From contig NZ_CP010407.1 in the NCBI RefSeq assembly GCF_000830005.1, forward strand, positions 1,898,501-1,962,500: DNA of 64,000 nucleotides, written 5' to 3'. Within the stretch, counting starts at the first letter, position 1. Each line of letters opens with the position of its first letter. This DNA is from Streptomyces vietnamensis (lineage in GTDB: Bacteria; Actinomycetota; Actinomycetes; Streptomycetales; Streptomycetaceae). Below are positions 35,343-45,692 of the stretch, in pieces. The notes under the pieces are model-generated. The model was not told the DNA's origin. It saw only the letters and a list, made by a program, of their open reading frames with translations, and searched no databases. Both the position numbers and the translations under genes were made by a program.

Positions 35343-36194
35343 ATGACCACTGCTCCCGAAGGCGATCCGTACGTGAACGGCGGCGCCGAGACCCCCGAGG
35401 GTTCCCTCCTGCCGCTGGACGACGGCGCCCTCCACGTGTCCCAGGACGGCCCCCGCGACGCCCCCGCACTCCTCCTCGTCCACGGGTCCGCTTCCTCGTC
35501 CCGCTCGTGGAACCCGATGGTCCCGCTGCTGACCGGAGCCCACCGCGTCATCCGGATCGACCTCCTCGGGCACGGCCGGTCGGCGAAACCGGCCGACCGC
35601 AGCTATGCGATCCCGGACCAGGCGCGCCGGGCGGGCGCGGCACTGGACCGGCTCGGTGTCGAGCGCGCCGTGGTCGTCGGCCACTCCAGCGGCGGCACGG
35701 TCGTCACCGCCCTCGCCGAAGAACGGCCCGACCTGGTGACCGCACTCGCGCTCGTCAACACCGGCCCCGGCCTGAGCGCCTTCATCGCACCACCGGAATC
35801 CGCCGCGATCGACCCCTCACAGTGGCCGCCGACGGACGAGCAGCTCCGGCTGTTCGCGAGCACGGCCTTCAGCCGCGCGGGCTACCGGATCCCGGAAGAG
35901 CTCCTGGACGACGTACGCGCGATGACTCACCACACGCTCACCGCGACGATGCTGGCCACCCGCTCCTACCTGGAGCAGCGGGCACTGCCGTCCCGCCTCT
36001 CGGTCCTCGGCAAGCCGCTCCTGGTGGTCTTCGGCGAGGACGACCGCAGGTGGCGGTCCTCGTCCGCCGCCGAATACCGCGCCGTTCCGGGCGCGCAGGT
36101 CGAGCTGCTGCCCGGACTCGGGCACTCGCCCCTGCTCGAGGATCCGCCGCGGACCGCCGCTCCCCTGCTGGCCTTCGCCGCGATGCACGAATGA
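35343..36194 (+). CDS. Alpha/beta hydrolase
   Basis: The 283-residue protein has the oxyanion segment LLVHGSASSSRSW, nucleophile elbow VGHSSGG, an acid in FGEDDRRW and a His in PGLGHSPLLEDP, completing the triad. It likely hydrolyses an ester, lactone or C-C bond of a small molecule. The stop and the next gene are 14 bp apart with AGGAGGGG between, so it forms an operon with the FAD monooxygenase. Substrate unknown. Confidence 0.9.
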   Translation: MTTAPEGDPYVNGGAETPEGSLLPLDDGALHVSQDGPRDAPALLLVHGSASSSRSWNPMVPLLTGAHRVIRIDLLGHGRSAKPADRSYAIPDQARRAGAALDRLGVERAVVVGHSSGGTVVTALAEERPDLVTALALVNTGPGLSAFIAPPESAAIDPSQWPPTDEQLRLFASTAFSRAGYRIPEELLDDVRAMTHHTLTATMLATRSYLEQRALPSRLSVLGKPLLVVFGEDDRRWRSSSAAEYRAVPGAQVELLPGLGHSPLLEDPPRTAAPLLAFAAMHE

Positions 36195-36208
36195 CCAGGA
36201 GGGGTGCC

Positions 36209-37408
36209 ATGCGGATCCTCGTCTCCGGCGCCGGCGTCGCCGGTCCCGTCCTGGCCCACTGGCTCACCCGGCACGGCTTCTCCGTCACCGTGGTCGAGCG
36301 CGCGCCGGCCCTGCGCAGGACCGGCGGCCACGCGGTCGACCTGTTCCGGCCCGCGACCGACATCTCGGAGAGGATGGGCGTGCTCCCGCGCATCGAGGAG
36401 CGGGCCACCGGCACGAACCGGATGACCGTCCACCGGGAGGGCTCACGGCGTCCCGTCCGGGCGGACCTCTCCAAGATCTTCGGCGCCGCCTCCGACCGGC
36501 ACGTCGAGATCATGCGCGACGACCTGAGCTCGATCTACTACGACGCCGCACGCGACGACGTCGAGTACGTCTTCGGCGACTCCATCACCGCGATCTCGCC
36601 CGACGGCGAGGTGCGGTTCGAGAACGCCGCGCCGCGCCGCTTCGACCTCGTCGTCGGCGCGGACGGGCTGCACTCCAACGTCCGCCGCCTCGCCTTCGAC
36701 GAGGAGTCCCGCTCCAACTCCTACATCGGGGCCTACCTCGCGGTGCTGACCCTGCCGAACGACTCCGACCTCGACGGGGAGCTCCTCCTCCACGTCGGCG
36801 TCGGCCGCACCGCCGGCATGTACGGCGCGCGGCACGTCGGCGACGCGCGGGTGCTGTTCCTGTTCCGGAGCGAACGCGAACTCGACTGCCACCACCACGA
36901 CGTCCCCCGGCAGAAGGAGCTGCTGCGCGGAGCGTTCGCCGGCATGCACGACCGGGTGGACCGCTGGCTGGACGAGCTCGACCGCACCCCGGCGTTCTAC
37001 TTCGACTCGATCACCCAGCTCCGCATGGACACCTGGTCGCGGGGGAGGGTGACGCTCGTCGGCGACGCGGGCTACTGCCCCGGTCCGGCCGTCGGAGGCA
37101 GTACGAGCCTGGCGGTCGTCGGCGCGTACGTCCTCGCCGGAGAGCTGGCGCGGGCGGGGGGCGACCACACGCTCGCCTTCCCCGCGTACGAGCGTGCGAT
37201 GTCCACGTACGTACGCGGCAGCCGTGCGGTTGCGCTGAGCGCGGCGAAGACCCTGATCCCCACGTCGCGCCTCGGCGTGTGGGGCCTGGCCCAGGGCGCC
37301 CGCCTGATCTCCGCCCTGCCGGCGGGCCCGGCCCGCGGGCTGATCCGCCTCACGACGAAGAGCGCGCGCCTGCACGACGCGATGAGGGTCCCCGACTACC
37401 CACCGTAG
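36209..37408 (+). CDS. FAD-dependent monooxygenase
   Basis: The 399-residue flavoprotein has the dinucleotide fold MRILVSGAGVAGPVLAHWL, LVVGADGLHSNVRRLAF, and the second FAD motif TLVGDAGYCPGPAVGGSTSLAVVGAYVLAGEL. It belongs to the group A aromatic hydroxylase fold that includes tetracycline-modifying enzymes. Together with the upstream hydrolase it suggests oxidation and hydrolysis of an aromatic or lactone compound. The last 60 residues are basic and may contact membrane. Confidence 0.9.
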   Translation: MRILVSGAGVAGPVLAHWLTRHGFSVTVVERAPALRRTGGHAVDLFRPATDISERMGVLPRIEERATGTNRMTVHREGSRRPVRADLSKIFGAASDRHVEIMRDDLSSIYYDAARDDVEYVFGDSITAISPDGEVRFENAAPRRFDLVVGADGLHSNVRRLAFDEESRSNSYIGAYLAVLTLPNDSDLDGELLLHVGVGRTAGMYGARHVGDARVLFLFRSERELDCHHHDVPRQKELLRGAFAGMHDRVDRWLDELDRTPAFYFDSITQLRMDTWSRGRVTLVGDAGYCPGPAVGGSTSLAVVGAYVLAGELARAGGDHTLAFPAYERAMSTYVRGSRAVALSAAKTLIPTSRLGVWGLAQGARLISALPAGPARGLIRLTTKSARLHDAMRVPDYPP

Positions 37409-37485
37409 CCACGGGCACCGCTCCCTCGGGGCGGTACCCACCCGCCCGGACGGCACCCACCCCGTCGCGGACGGCACCCGCCCCG

Positions 37486-37688
37486 TTGTGGGCAATCGTT
37501 CCGCTGGGGCGGAACGGGTGGGCACAACGGACCCGCGCCCTGCCGGCGCCAGAGGCTTCCGCGCCCGAACCCGCACGTGCGGTGCGGCGCGCTGGCGGTG
37601 CGGGTCCAGGCACAGGGGGCGGAGGCGCGGCCAGGCGCGCCGTCCCGTGTGCCCACCCGTCCCGCCCCGGCGGGACGATTGCCCACAC
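37486..37688 (+). repeat. Composite palindromic element, copy 3
   Basis: The left core is 37486-37527 (TTGTG/GTTCCGC type) and the right core is 37647-37688 (GTGTG/GTCCCGC type), in the same orientation as copy 1. The flanks also match copy 1: CACCCCGTCGCGG before it and CACACGGCAGC after it. The central stem is degenerate here. It occupies the gap between the convergent monooxygenase and Nudix genes (37409-37808). A 21-bp imperfect direct repeat (GACGGCACCC...) precedes it. Confidence 0.85.
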
Positions 37689-37808
37689 GGCGGGTGGGCG
37701 ACGCCCGCCCGGGCGCGGCCCCACACGGCAGCAGGTGCGGGCCCCGCACGGGCCGGGGCGGAGGCTCAGGACGGTGCGGGCCCCGCGGGTGCGGGGTGGG
37801 GCGAGGGG

Positions 37809-38435
37809 TTACCCCTCGAAGGGTCTGGCCGGCCAGGGGGACGAGGCCGGGCGGAGGGCGTCCAGGCCGTCACCCGCCCGCGCCGCCATCAGCGACAGCA
37901 CCCCCACCACCAGGCAGTTGTTGTGCAGCTCACCCGCGAGGACCCCGCGCACGAGGTCCCCCACCGGCACCCGCGCCAGCTCCATGTCGGCCTCCTCCTC
38001 GGAGACCTCGAAGCGCTCGCCCTCCGCCTCGGCGAGGTCCCGCGCCAGGAAGATCCGTACGGCCTCGTCGCAGCCGCCGGGCGTCGTGTAGACGTCGGCC
38101 AGGACCCGCCAGTCCTCCGCCTTGACGTGCGCCTCCTCGTACAGCTCGCGCTGGGCGGCGTGCAGCGGGTTCTCGCCGGGGACGTCGAGGAGTCCGGCCG
38201 GGATCTCCCAGAGCTTCTGCCGTACCGGGTGCCGGTACTGCCGGAGGACGACCACGCGGTCCTGCTCGTCCAGGGCGAGGACGGCCACGGAGCCGGGGTG
38301 GACCTGGTAGTCGCGGCGGTGGACCGAGCCGTCGGGCATGACCACGTCGTCCGTGCGGACACTCGTCTTGGCGCCCGTGAAGGGGGTGGTGGTGGCGACG
38401 ACCTGCCACTCCTCCGGGGTGTCCTGCACCTGCAT
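37809..38435 (-). CDS. Nudix hydrolase, ADP-ribose pyrophosphatase-like
   Basis: The 208-residue protein has the ADPRase-type layout: VAVLALDEQDRVVVLRQYRHPVRQKLWEIPAGLLD, then the Nudix box G-x5-G-E...RELYEEAHV. The usual Gly near the box end is His (EEAHV). It likely hydrolyses ADP-ribose or a related nucleotide sugar. ATG 38435 is preferred for its GAGAGGA site; an upstream ATG at 38453 lacks one. It follows pyrG by 81 bp, with a hairpin between. Confidence 0.88.
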   Translation of the reverse strand: MQVQDTPEEWQVVATTTPFTGAKTSVRTDDVVMPDGSVHRRDYQVHPGSVAVLALDEQDRVVVLRQYRHPVRQKLWEIPAGLLDVPGENPLHAAQRELYEEAHVKAEDWRVLADVYTTPGGCDEAVRIFLARDLAEAEGERFEVSEEEADMELARVPVGDLVRGVLAGELHNNCLVVGVLSLMAARAGDGLDALRPASSPWPARPFEG

Positions 38436-38460
38436 CGGCAGTAGTCCTCTCATACGAAAA

Positions 38461-38497
38461 CCGGGGCACGGGTCCCGGAAGGGAACCCGTACCCCGG
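38461..38497 (-). terminator. Imperfect hairpin after pyrG
   Basis: CCGGGGCACGGGTCCC and GGGAACCCGTACCCCGG form a long stem with internal mismatches and a GGAA loop, in the 81-bp gap downstream of pyrG. Confidence 0.65.
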
Positions 38498-38516
38498 CAA
38501 CGTTAACGCCAGAGGA

Positions 38517-40166
<1,650 letters not shown>

Positions 40167-40707
40167 CGCCAAGAGGGGGCTCCCGTGGTCGCGTTCTGGA
40201 GGTGCGTACCGGCGTCCCCTCCGGAAGAATCGGGGGGTGCCGTCGCTGCGGTTTCGGGGTCCTCGGCTGTCGCCGTTTCCCACCGGTCCACGGGGTACCA
40301 GGGTATCAGCGACATCGGGAGACCGCTTCCGGCCACACGCGGCAGTCGGGTGTTCACGGACGGCGACGTGGCCGTCGGGGGCGGGGGAAGGCGCAGCTCA
40401 CCCGTGTGGAGCAGCGCGCCGCTCGTGTGATCACTACGGTCGCCGGGGCGGCACGTATCCTGCTCGGACATCGCCCGCCGGGCAGGACCTGCATCGCCCG
40501 CCGGGCAGCCCGGCGTCCCCGCCGAGCAGGCCGGCATCGCGTCGCGCGGGCCGGCATCGCGCCGCGCAAGGCGGGCATCCCCGTCGCGCAGGTCTGCGCG
40601 TCCCGCACACTGGCTTTGCTGAGACCGCACAGACATCGCAGACATCGCGCACATCAGTAGCAAGCGCCCCTAGGGGCGGACGTGGCCGTTCGACTGGAGT
40701 GAAGCAC
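40167..40707. other. Divergent region between pyrG and the GH15 gene, with short repeats
   Basis: 541 bases without a convincing gene. It contains a 17-bp direct repeat CATCGCCCGCCGGGCAG (40469-40485 and 40492-40508) and degenerate units GCCGGCATCGCGTCGCGCG at about 40530-40600. Further on are AGACATCGC / AGACATCGC near 40631 and the palindrome at 40665. It must also hold both promoters. Confidence 0.65.
40665..40678. promoter_or_regulatory. 14-bp palindrome CGCCCCTAGGGGCG upstream of GH15
   Basis: Perfect inverted repeat 29 bp before the GH15 start codon. Position suits an operator or a small hairpin in the leader. Function is inferred. Confidence 0.4.
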
Positions 40708-42510
40708 GTGGCCGGGCGCATCGAGGATTACGCACTCATCGGAGACATGCAGACCGCCGCCCTGGTCTGCCGGGACGGCAGCGTCGACTGGCTGTGTCTC
40801 CCCCGCTTCGACTCGCACGCGGTCTTCGCCGGGCTGCTCGGCACCGAGGAGCACGGATTCTGGCGGGTGGGCCCGGCGGGTCCGGCGGACGCCGAGCCCG
40901 CCCCTGCCGACCGGCGCCGCTACCGGGGCGACTCGCTGATCCTGGAGTCCGAGTGGGACACCCCGCGCGGCACGGTCCGGGTGACCGACTTCATGCCGCC
41001 GCGCGACGGCGCGCCGCAGCTGATCCGGATCGTCGAGGGCATCTCGGGCCGGGTGCGGATGCGTTCCTCGCTGCGGATGCGGTTCAGCTACGGCCGGATC
41101 GTGCCCTGGGTGCACAAGGTCGGGGAGCGCACGGTCGCGGTCGCCGGACCCGACTCGGTGTGGCTGGACGCGGACGCGGAGACCCACGGCAAGGACCTGA
41201 CGACGTACTCCGAGTTCATGGTCACGCCCGGGGAGCGGATCACGTTCACGCTCTCCTGGCAGCCCTCCCACAAGGAGCCGCCGGCGCTGCCGGACCCGGA
41301 GGGCGCCCTCGAGGCGACCGCCGACTTCTGGAGCGAGTGGGTCGAGCACTGCACGTACCACGGCCCCTACCGGGAGGCGGTGATCCGCTCGCTGATCACC
41401 CTGAAGGCGCTGACGTACGCGCCGACCGGCGGGATCGTCGCCGCGCCGACGACCTCGCTGCCGGAGGAGATCGGCGGCGTACGGAACTGGGACTACCGCT
41501 ACACCTGGCTGCGGGACGCGGCGATCACCCTCTCCTCGCTGCTGCGCACCGGCTACCGGGAGGAGGCCCGCGCCTGGCGCGAGTGGCTGCTCCGCGCGGT
41601 CGCGGGCGACCCGGAGAACCTGCAGATCATGTACGGCATCGCCGGCGAGCGGGAGCTCGGCGAGCAGGAGCTGGACTGGCTGCCGGGGTACGAGAACTCG
41701 GGCCCGGTCCGGGTCGGCAACGGCGCGGCGGGCCAGCTCCAGCTGGACGTGTACGGCGAGGTCACGGAGGCCCTCCACCTCGGGCACATGACGGGCCTGT
41801 CCCGCAACGACTATGCCTCCCTGCTCCAGATCAAGCTGATCAACTACCTGGAGAAGCACTGGGACCAGCCCGACGAGGGCATCTGGGAGGTCCGCGGTCC
41901 GCGCCGCCACTTCGTGCACTCCAAGGTGATGGCCTGGGTGGCCGTGGACCGCACGATCAAGCTGATCGAGTCCGGGGACGCCGACGGCCCGCTGGAGCGC
42001 TGGCGCGATCTGCGCGACGAGATCCACCGGGACGTCTGCGAGAAGGGCTACGACAAGGAGCGGAACACGTTCACGCAGTCGTACGGCTCCCAGGAGCTGG
42101 ACGCCTCGCTGCTGCTGATCCCGCAGATGGGCTTCCTGCCGCCGGACGACAAGCGGGTCATCGGCACGATCGAGGCGATCCAGCGCGAGCTGTCCACGGA
42201 GGACGGTTTCGTGCTGCGCTACCCGACGGCCGGGGACGAGGCCGGCGTCGACGGCCTGGAGGGCGACGAGGGCGCGTTCCTCGCCTGTTCCTTCTGGCTG
42301 GCGGACGACCTGGCGATGATCGGCCGGGTCGACGAGGCGCGCACGCTCTTCGAGCGGCTGCTCGCGCTCCGCAACGACCTCGGGCTGCTCGCCGAGGAGT
42401 GGGACCCGAGGCTCCAGCGGCAGGTGGGGAACTTCCCGCAGGCCTTCAGTCACGTCCCGCTGATCGACACGGCGCTGCGGCTGACGGCGAGCGGGGCGTA
42501 CGGCGGCTAG
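40708..42510 (+). CDS. Glycoside hydrolase family 15 protein (trehalase/glucoamylase-like)
   Basis: The 600-residue protein has an N-terminal beta-sandwich (IEDYALIGDMQTAALVCRDGSVDWLCLPRFDS) and an (alpha/alpha)6 catalytic barrel from about residue 220. IGGVRNWDYRYTWLRDAAIT is typical. The likely general acid Glu is in DEGIWEVRG, and the base Glu in LLAEEWDP. Actinobacterial members include trehalases. No signal peptide, so cytoplasmic. The GTG at 40708 has GGAG 6-7 nt upstream; another GTG at 40699 overlaps that site. The stop codon lies inside a 19-bp tandem repeat. Confidence 0.92.
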   Translation: MAGRIEDYALIGDMQTAALVCRDGSVDWLCLPRFDSHAVFAGLLGTEEHGFWRVGPAGPADAEPAPADRRRYRGDSLILESEWDTPRGTVRVTDFMPPRDGAPQLIRIVEGISGRVRMRSSLRMRFSYGRIVPWVHKVGERTVAVAGPDSVWLDADAETHGKDLTTYSEFMVTPGERITFTLSWQPSHKEPPALPDPEGALEATADFWSEWVEHCTYHGPYREAVIRSLITLKALTYAPTGGIVAAPTTSLPEEIGGVRNWDYRYTWLRDAAITLSSLLRTGYREEARAWREWLLRAVAGDPENLQIMYGIAGERELGEQELDWLPGYENSGPVRVGNGAAGQLQLDVYGEVTEALHLGHMTGLSRNDYASLLQIKLINYLEKHWDQPDEGIWEVRGPRRHFVHSKVMAWVAVDRTIKLIESGDADGPLERWRDLRDEIHRDVCEKGYDKERNTFTQSYGSQELDASLLLIPQMGFLPPDDKRVIGTIEAIQRELSTEDGFVLRYPTAGDEAGVDGLEGDEGAFLACSFWLADDLAMIGRVDEARTLFERLLALRNDLGLLAEEWDPRLQRQVGNFPQAFSHVPLIDTALRLTASGAYGG

Positions 42511-42545
42511 CGGGGCGTACGGCGGCAGCCGGGCGTACGGCGGCT
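42490..42545. repeat. 19-bp tandem repeat spanning the GH15 stop codon
   Basis: AGCGGGGCGTACGGCGGCT (42490-42508) is followed by AGCGGGGCGTACGGCGGCA (42509-42527) and a shortened third unit (42528-42545). The first unit encodes the protein end SGAYGG and supplies the T of the TAG stop. Confidence 0.85.
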
Positions 42546-42615
42546 GAGGGGCGCCCGTGGGGGCCCGGACCTACGATGAAAGGGTCCTGTCGCCCCTCTC
42601 GAAAGGGGGGCTCCC

Positions 42616-43998
42616 ATGGCTCCCCACATCTCCGAAAGCGCCCTCGCCGGGCTCGTCGACGACCTGGCCGGTGAGGTGATCATCCCCGGCGGTCCGGACT
42701 ACGACGAGGCGCGTGCCCTGCACAACGGCATGATCGACCGGCGTCCGTCGGTGATCGCCCAGTGCGCCACCCAGGCCGACGTGTCCAACGCGATCCTGTT
42801 CGGCCGCGAGGCCGGTCTGCCGATCGCGGTGCGCGGCGGCGGCCACAGCGTCGCCGGGACCTCCATGATCGACGGCGCGCTGATCGTCGACCTCCGCCGG
42901 ATGCACGGCGTCGTCGTGGACCCGGAGGACATGACGGTCCGGATCGAGGGCGGGGCCCTCATGAGCCACCTGGACCACGCCTGCCAGCCGTTCCACGTGG
43001 CGACCACCGGCGGGCGGGTGTCCACCACCGGCGTCGGCGGCTTCACGCTGGGCGGCGGATCGGGCTGGCTGGAGCGGAAGTTCGGTCTCGCCAGCGACAA
43101 TCTGCTGGCCGCGGACCTGATCACCGCCGAGGGCAAGCACGTCCACACGGACGCGGAGGAGAACCCGGAGCTGTTCTGGGCGCTGCACGGCGGCGGCGGC
43201 AACTTCGGGGTGGCGACCTCGCTGACGATGCGTCTGCACCCGCTGCCCCGGATGAGCATGGCGATGTTGTTCTTCCTGCCCGACAACGGGCCCGAGGTGG
43301 TGCGCACCTTCCGCGACCTCGGTCTGAACGCGCCGGACGAGATGGGTGGCGGCGCTATCTATCTGCCCGCGCCCCCGGAGCCGTTCATACCCGAGGAGCT
43401 GGTCGGAAAGCTGTTGTGCGGGGCGCTGTTCACGTACGCCGGGCCGGTCGGTGAGCTGCGTGAGTTCGCGGCGCCGCTGTTCGCGCTGAAGCCGGTGGTG
43501 GAGATCGTCACGGACATCCCGTACGCGGACCTGCAGTCGATGATGGACGACCCGCCGGGGCTGCGGAACTACTGGTCGGCCGAGTACCTGCGGGAGTTCT
43601 CCGACGAGGCCGTGGACGTCTTCTGCGACCGGGGCACGGGGATCCCGGCGGGGACCGCCACCCAGCACGTGCTGTTCCTGATGGGCGGGGCCGTGGCCGC
43701 GGGGCCCTCCCAGTACCCGCAGCCGTGGCGCACCGCGCCGTGGGCGGTGCACCCGTTCGCGACCTGGGAGGACCCCGCGTACGACGAGCAGGCGAGGCAG
43801 TGGGTGCACGACGTGCGGGCCGACGTGCGGCCGTGGGCGCTCGACGCGACGTACCTGAACTTCGTCGGCGCCGAGGGCGAGCAGCGGATCGTCTCCTCCT
43901 TCGGGGAGAGGAACTACCGCCGGCTCGCCGCCGTGAAGGCCCAGTACGACCCCGACAACGTGTTCCGGTACAACCAGAACATCGTCCCGGCCGGCTGA
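42616..43998 (+). CDS. FAD-linked oxidoreductase, berberine-bridge-enzyme type
   Basis: The 460-residue VAO-family flavoprotein has an N-terminal FAD domain with VRGGGHSVAGTSM (His for covalent flavin), TTGVGGFTLGGGSGWLERKFGLASDNLLAAD, and HGGGGNFGVATSL. A C-terminal BBE segment ends DPDNVFRYNQNIVPAG. Such enzymes oxidise alcohols, sugars or alkaloid-like substrates using O2. No Tat signal seen, so it is predicted intracellular. AAAGGGGGG precedes the ATG. Converges with the amine oxidase gene; a 14-bp tandem duplication (44009-44036) covers the junction. Confidence 0.92.
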   Translation: MAPHISESALAGLVDDLAGEVIIPGGPDYDEARALHNGMIDRRPSVIAQCATQADVSNAILFGREAGLPIAVRGGGHSVAGTSMIDGALIVDLRRMHGVVVDPEDMTVRIEGGALMSHLDHACQPFHVATTGGRVSTTGVGGFTLGGGSGWLERKFGLASDNLLAADLITAEGKHVHTDAEENPELFWALHGGGGNFGVATSLTMRLHPLPRMSMAMLFFLPDNGPEVVRTFRDLGLNAPDEMGGGAIYLPAPPEPFIPEELVGKLLCGALFTYAGPVGELREFAAPLFALKPVVEIVTDIPYADLQSMMDDPPGLRNYWSAEYLREFSDEAVDVFCDRGTGIPAGTATQHVLFLMGGAVAAGPSQYPQPWRTAPWAVHPFATWEDPAYDEQARQWVHDVRADVRPWALDATYLNFVGAEGEQRIVSSFGERNYRRLAAVKAQYDPDNVFRYNQNIVPAG

Positions 43999-44032
43999 AC
44001 CGACTCAGCTCGACCGGCTCACCTCGACCGGC

Positions 44033-45667
44033 TCACCTCAGCGCGGCGATCACCTCCTGGGCGGCGCGCTCGCCCTCGGTGGCCCCGCCTTCCATGAAGC
44101 CCTGGAAGTCGTACGAGCAGTGCTCGCCGCCGATGTGGACGTTGCCCTGGGCGGTGCCCTCGTACCCGGCGTACCGGTGGAGGTAGCCGACGGGCCAGCA
44201 GGAGTACGCGCCCAGGGAGTACGGGTTCTTGTGCCAGGCGGAGAGCTGGGCGCGGCCGGTGTACGCCCGGGAGGTGCCGGGGAAGAAGGCGTCGATGCCG
44301 GCCAGGTAGCGGGTGACCAGGTTCCGTACGTACGGGTCGGACTCGGTGGAGAACGGCCCGGCGGGGTTGAGGTTCCGGGCCAGGCTGCCGCCGCCGTACT
44401 GGAGGAGGATGCCGCCGGTGCCGCCCTGGACCTTGGTGGTGTCCCAGGTCTGCTGGACCTCGGTGTCGGTGAAGCAGTCGCCGGCGGAGACCCCGGGCCA
44501 GGCGCCGGTGCCGCGCCAGGGCCGGGTGCCGAACTGCATGTTGAGCTTGGTGCAGTAGCCCATGCGGGCGTCCCGCAGCAGGTTGCGCATGAGCGGGTCG
44601 AACCCGGCCTGGGAGGTGTCGAGTTGCTGGAGGATCGGCAGCGGGACGCACAGGATCGTGTGGTCGGCGGTGACGGTCCGGGTGGCGCCGGCCTCGGTGA
44701 AGGTGAGCGTCTGGGTGCCGTCGCTGTTGGCCCGTACGGCGTTCAGCGACCAGCCCGCCTTCAGGGTGCCGGGGGCGAGCGCCCCGGCGATGGCGTTGGG
44801 GAGCCAGTCGTTGCCGCCGACGACGTGGTAGCGCTCGTTGGACAGGCCCCAGATGTTGAAGTTGCCGGGATTGGTCTGGTAGCCCATGAGCAGGACGAGG
44901 GCGAGCGAGGACTGTTCGGTGGTGTCGGCGCCGTACTCGACGTTGTAGGCGACGTCGATGAACTTGCCGAGCCGTGAGGAGTGCCCGCCGGGGACCCGGC
45001 TCTCGATCCACTCGTACAGCGACATGTTGTCGAGGGCGGTGCCGGTGGGGGTGGTCTGGTTCCACTTCACCTCGCCCGCGTCGAGCAGGTCGCGGTGGAG
45101 GGCCTGGTAGACGGCGTTGAAGTCCTCGTCGGCCTGGGCGCGCGGGTAGTAGGCGCCGTTGAACCAGAGGACCTCCTCGGCGCCGTTGGGTCCGCCGCCG
45201 AGGAAGTCCTCGGTGGCCAGGCCGAAGCGGCGACAGAGCTCCAGGATCTTCTTGTGGCTGGTGTCGATCAGCTCGCCGCCGATCTCGGAGGTCTGGCCGT
45301 ACGCCCAGTGGTCCCGCTGGGTGTACATGCGGCCGCCGACCCTGGACGGGTTCGCCTCGTAGAGCACCGGGCTCAGTCCGGCGTCCTGGAGGGTGAGGGC
45401 GGCGGTGAGGCCGGAGATCCCGGCGCCGACGACGGCGATCCGGGCGGTGCTCCTGACCGGCGGAGTGGGGGTGGCGGCCGCGGCGGGCACGGCCGAGCCG
45501 ACACCGACGGCGATGCCGGCGGCGGTGGCGTACTTGAGCAGGGACCGGCGTCCGAGGGCGTCGGCCCTCATGCCGCGCAGCTCGTCGACGGGGATGCCCA
45601 GCCGTCGGGCGTCGGCGTGCTCGGCGGCGAGGTTCTTCAGGAGGTGCATCGGGTTGGTGCGTGCCAT
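44033..45667 (-). CDS. Flavin monoamine oxidase / L-amino-acid oxidase family
   Basis: The 544-residue protein has a long lead with a twin-arginine-like segment (GRRSLLKYATAAGIAVGVG, Arg40-Arg41), then RIAVVGAGISGLTAAL (FAD) and GGRMYTQRDHWAYGQTSEIGGELID. The C-terminal FAD motif is VHIGGEHCSYDFQGFMEGGATEGERAA. It oxidises amines or amino acids to imines, producing H2O2. Possibly exported by Tat, though the lead is unusually long (about 65 residues). It sits 25 bp after the APC permease gene, so uptake and oxidation are probably co-expressed. Confidence 0.92.
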   Translation of the reverse strand: MARTNPMHLLKNLAAEHADARRLGIPVDELRGMRADALGRRSLLKYATAAGIAVGVGSAVPAAAATPTPPVRSTARIAVVGAGISGLTAALTLQDAGLSPVLYEANPSRVGGRMYTQRDHWAYGQTSEIGGELIDTSHKKILELCRRFGLATEDFLGGGPNGAEEVLWFNGAYYPRAQADEDFNAVYQALHRDLLDAGEVKWNQTTPTGTALDNMSLYEWIESRVPGGHSSRLGKFIDVAYNVEYGADTTEQSSLALVLLMGYQTNPGNFNIWGLSNERYHVVGGNDWLPNAIAGALAPGTLKAGWSLNAVRANSDGTQTLTFTEAGATRTVTADHTILCVPLPILQQLDTSQAGFDPLMRNLLRDARMGYCTKLNMQFGTRPWRGTGAWPGVSAGDCFTDTEVQQTWDTTKVQGGTGGILLQYGGGSLARNLNPAGPFSTESDPYVRNLVTRYLAGIDAFFPGTSRAYTGRAQLSAWHKNPYSLGAYSCWPVGYLHRYAGYEGTAQGNVHIGGEHCSYDFQGFMEGGATEGERAAQEVIAALR

Positions 45668-45692
45668 GGGGCGCTCCTGGAGGTGGGTGGGG

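Noticed and set aside
40190..40690. Small gene upstream of the GH15 gene
   Set aside because: Open frames exist on both strands but consist of degenerate repeats with no ribosome site or recognisable domain.
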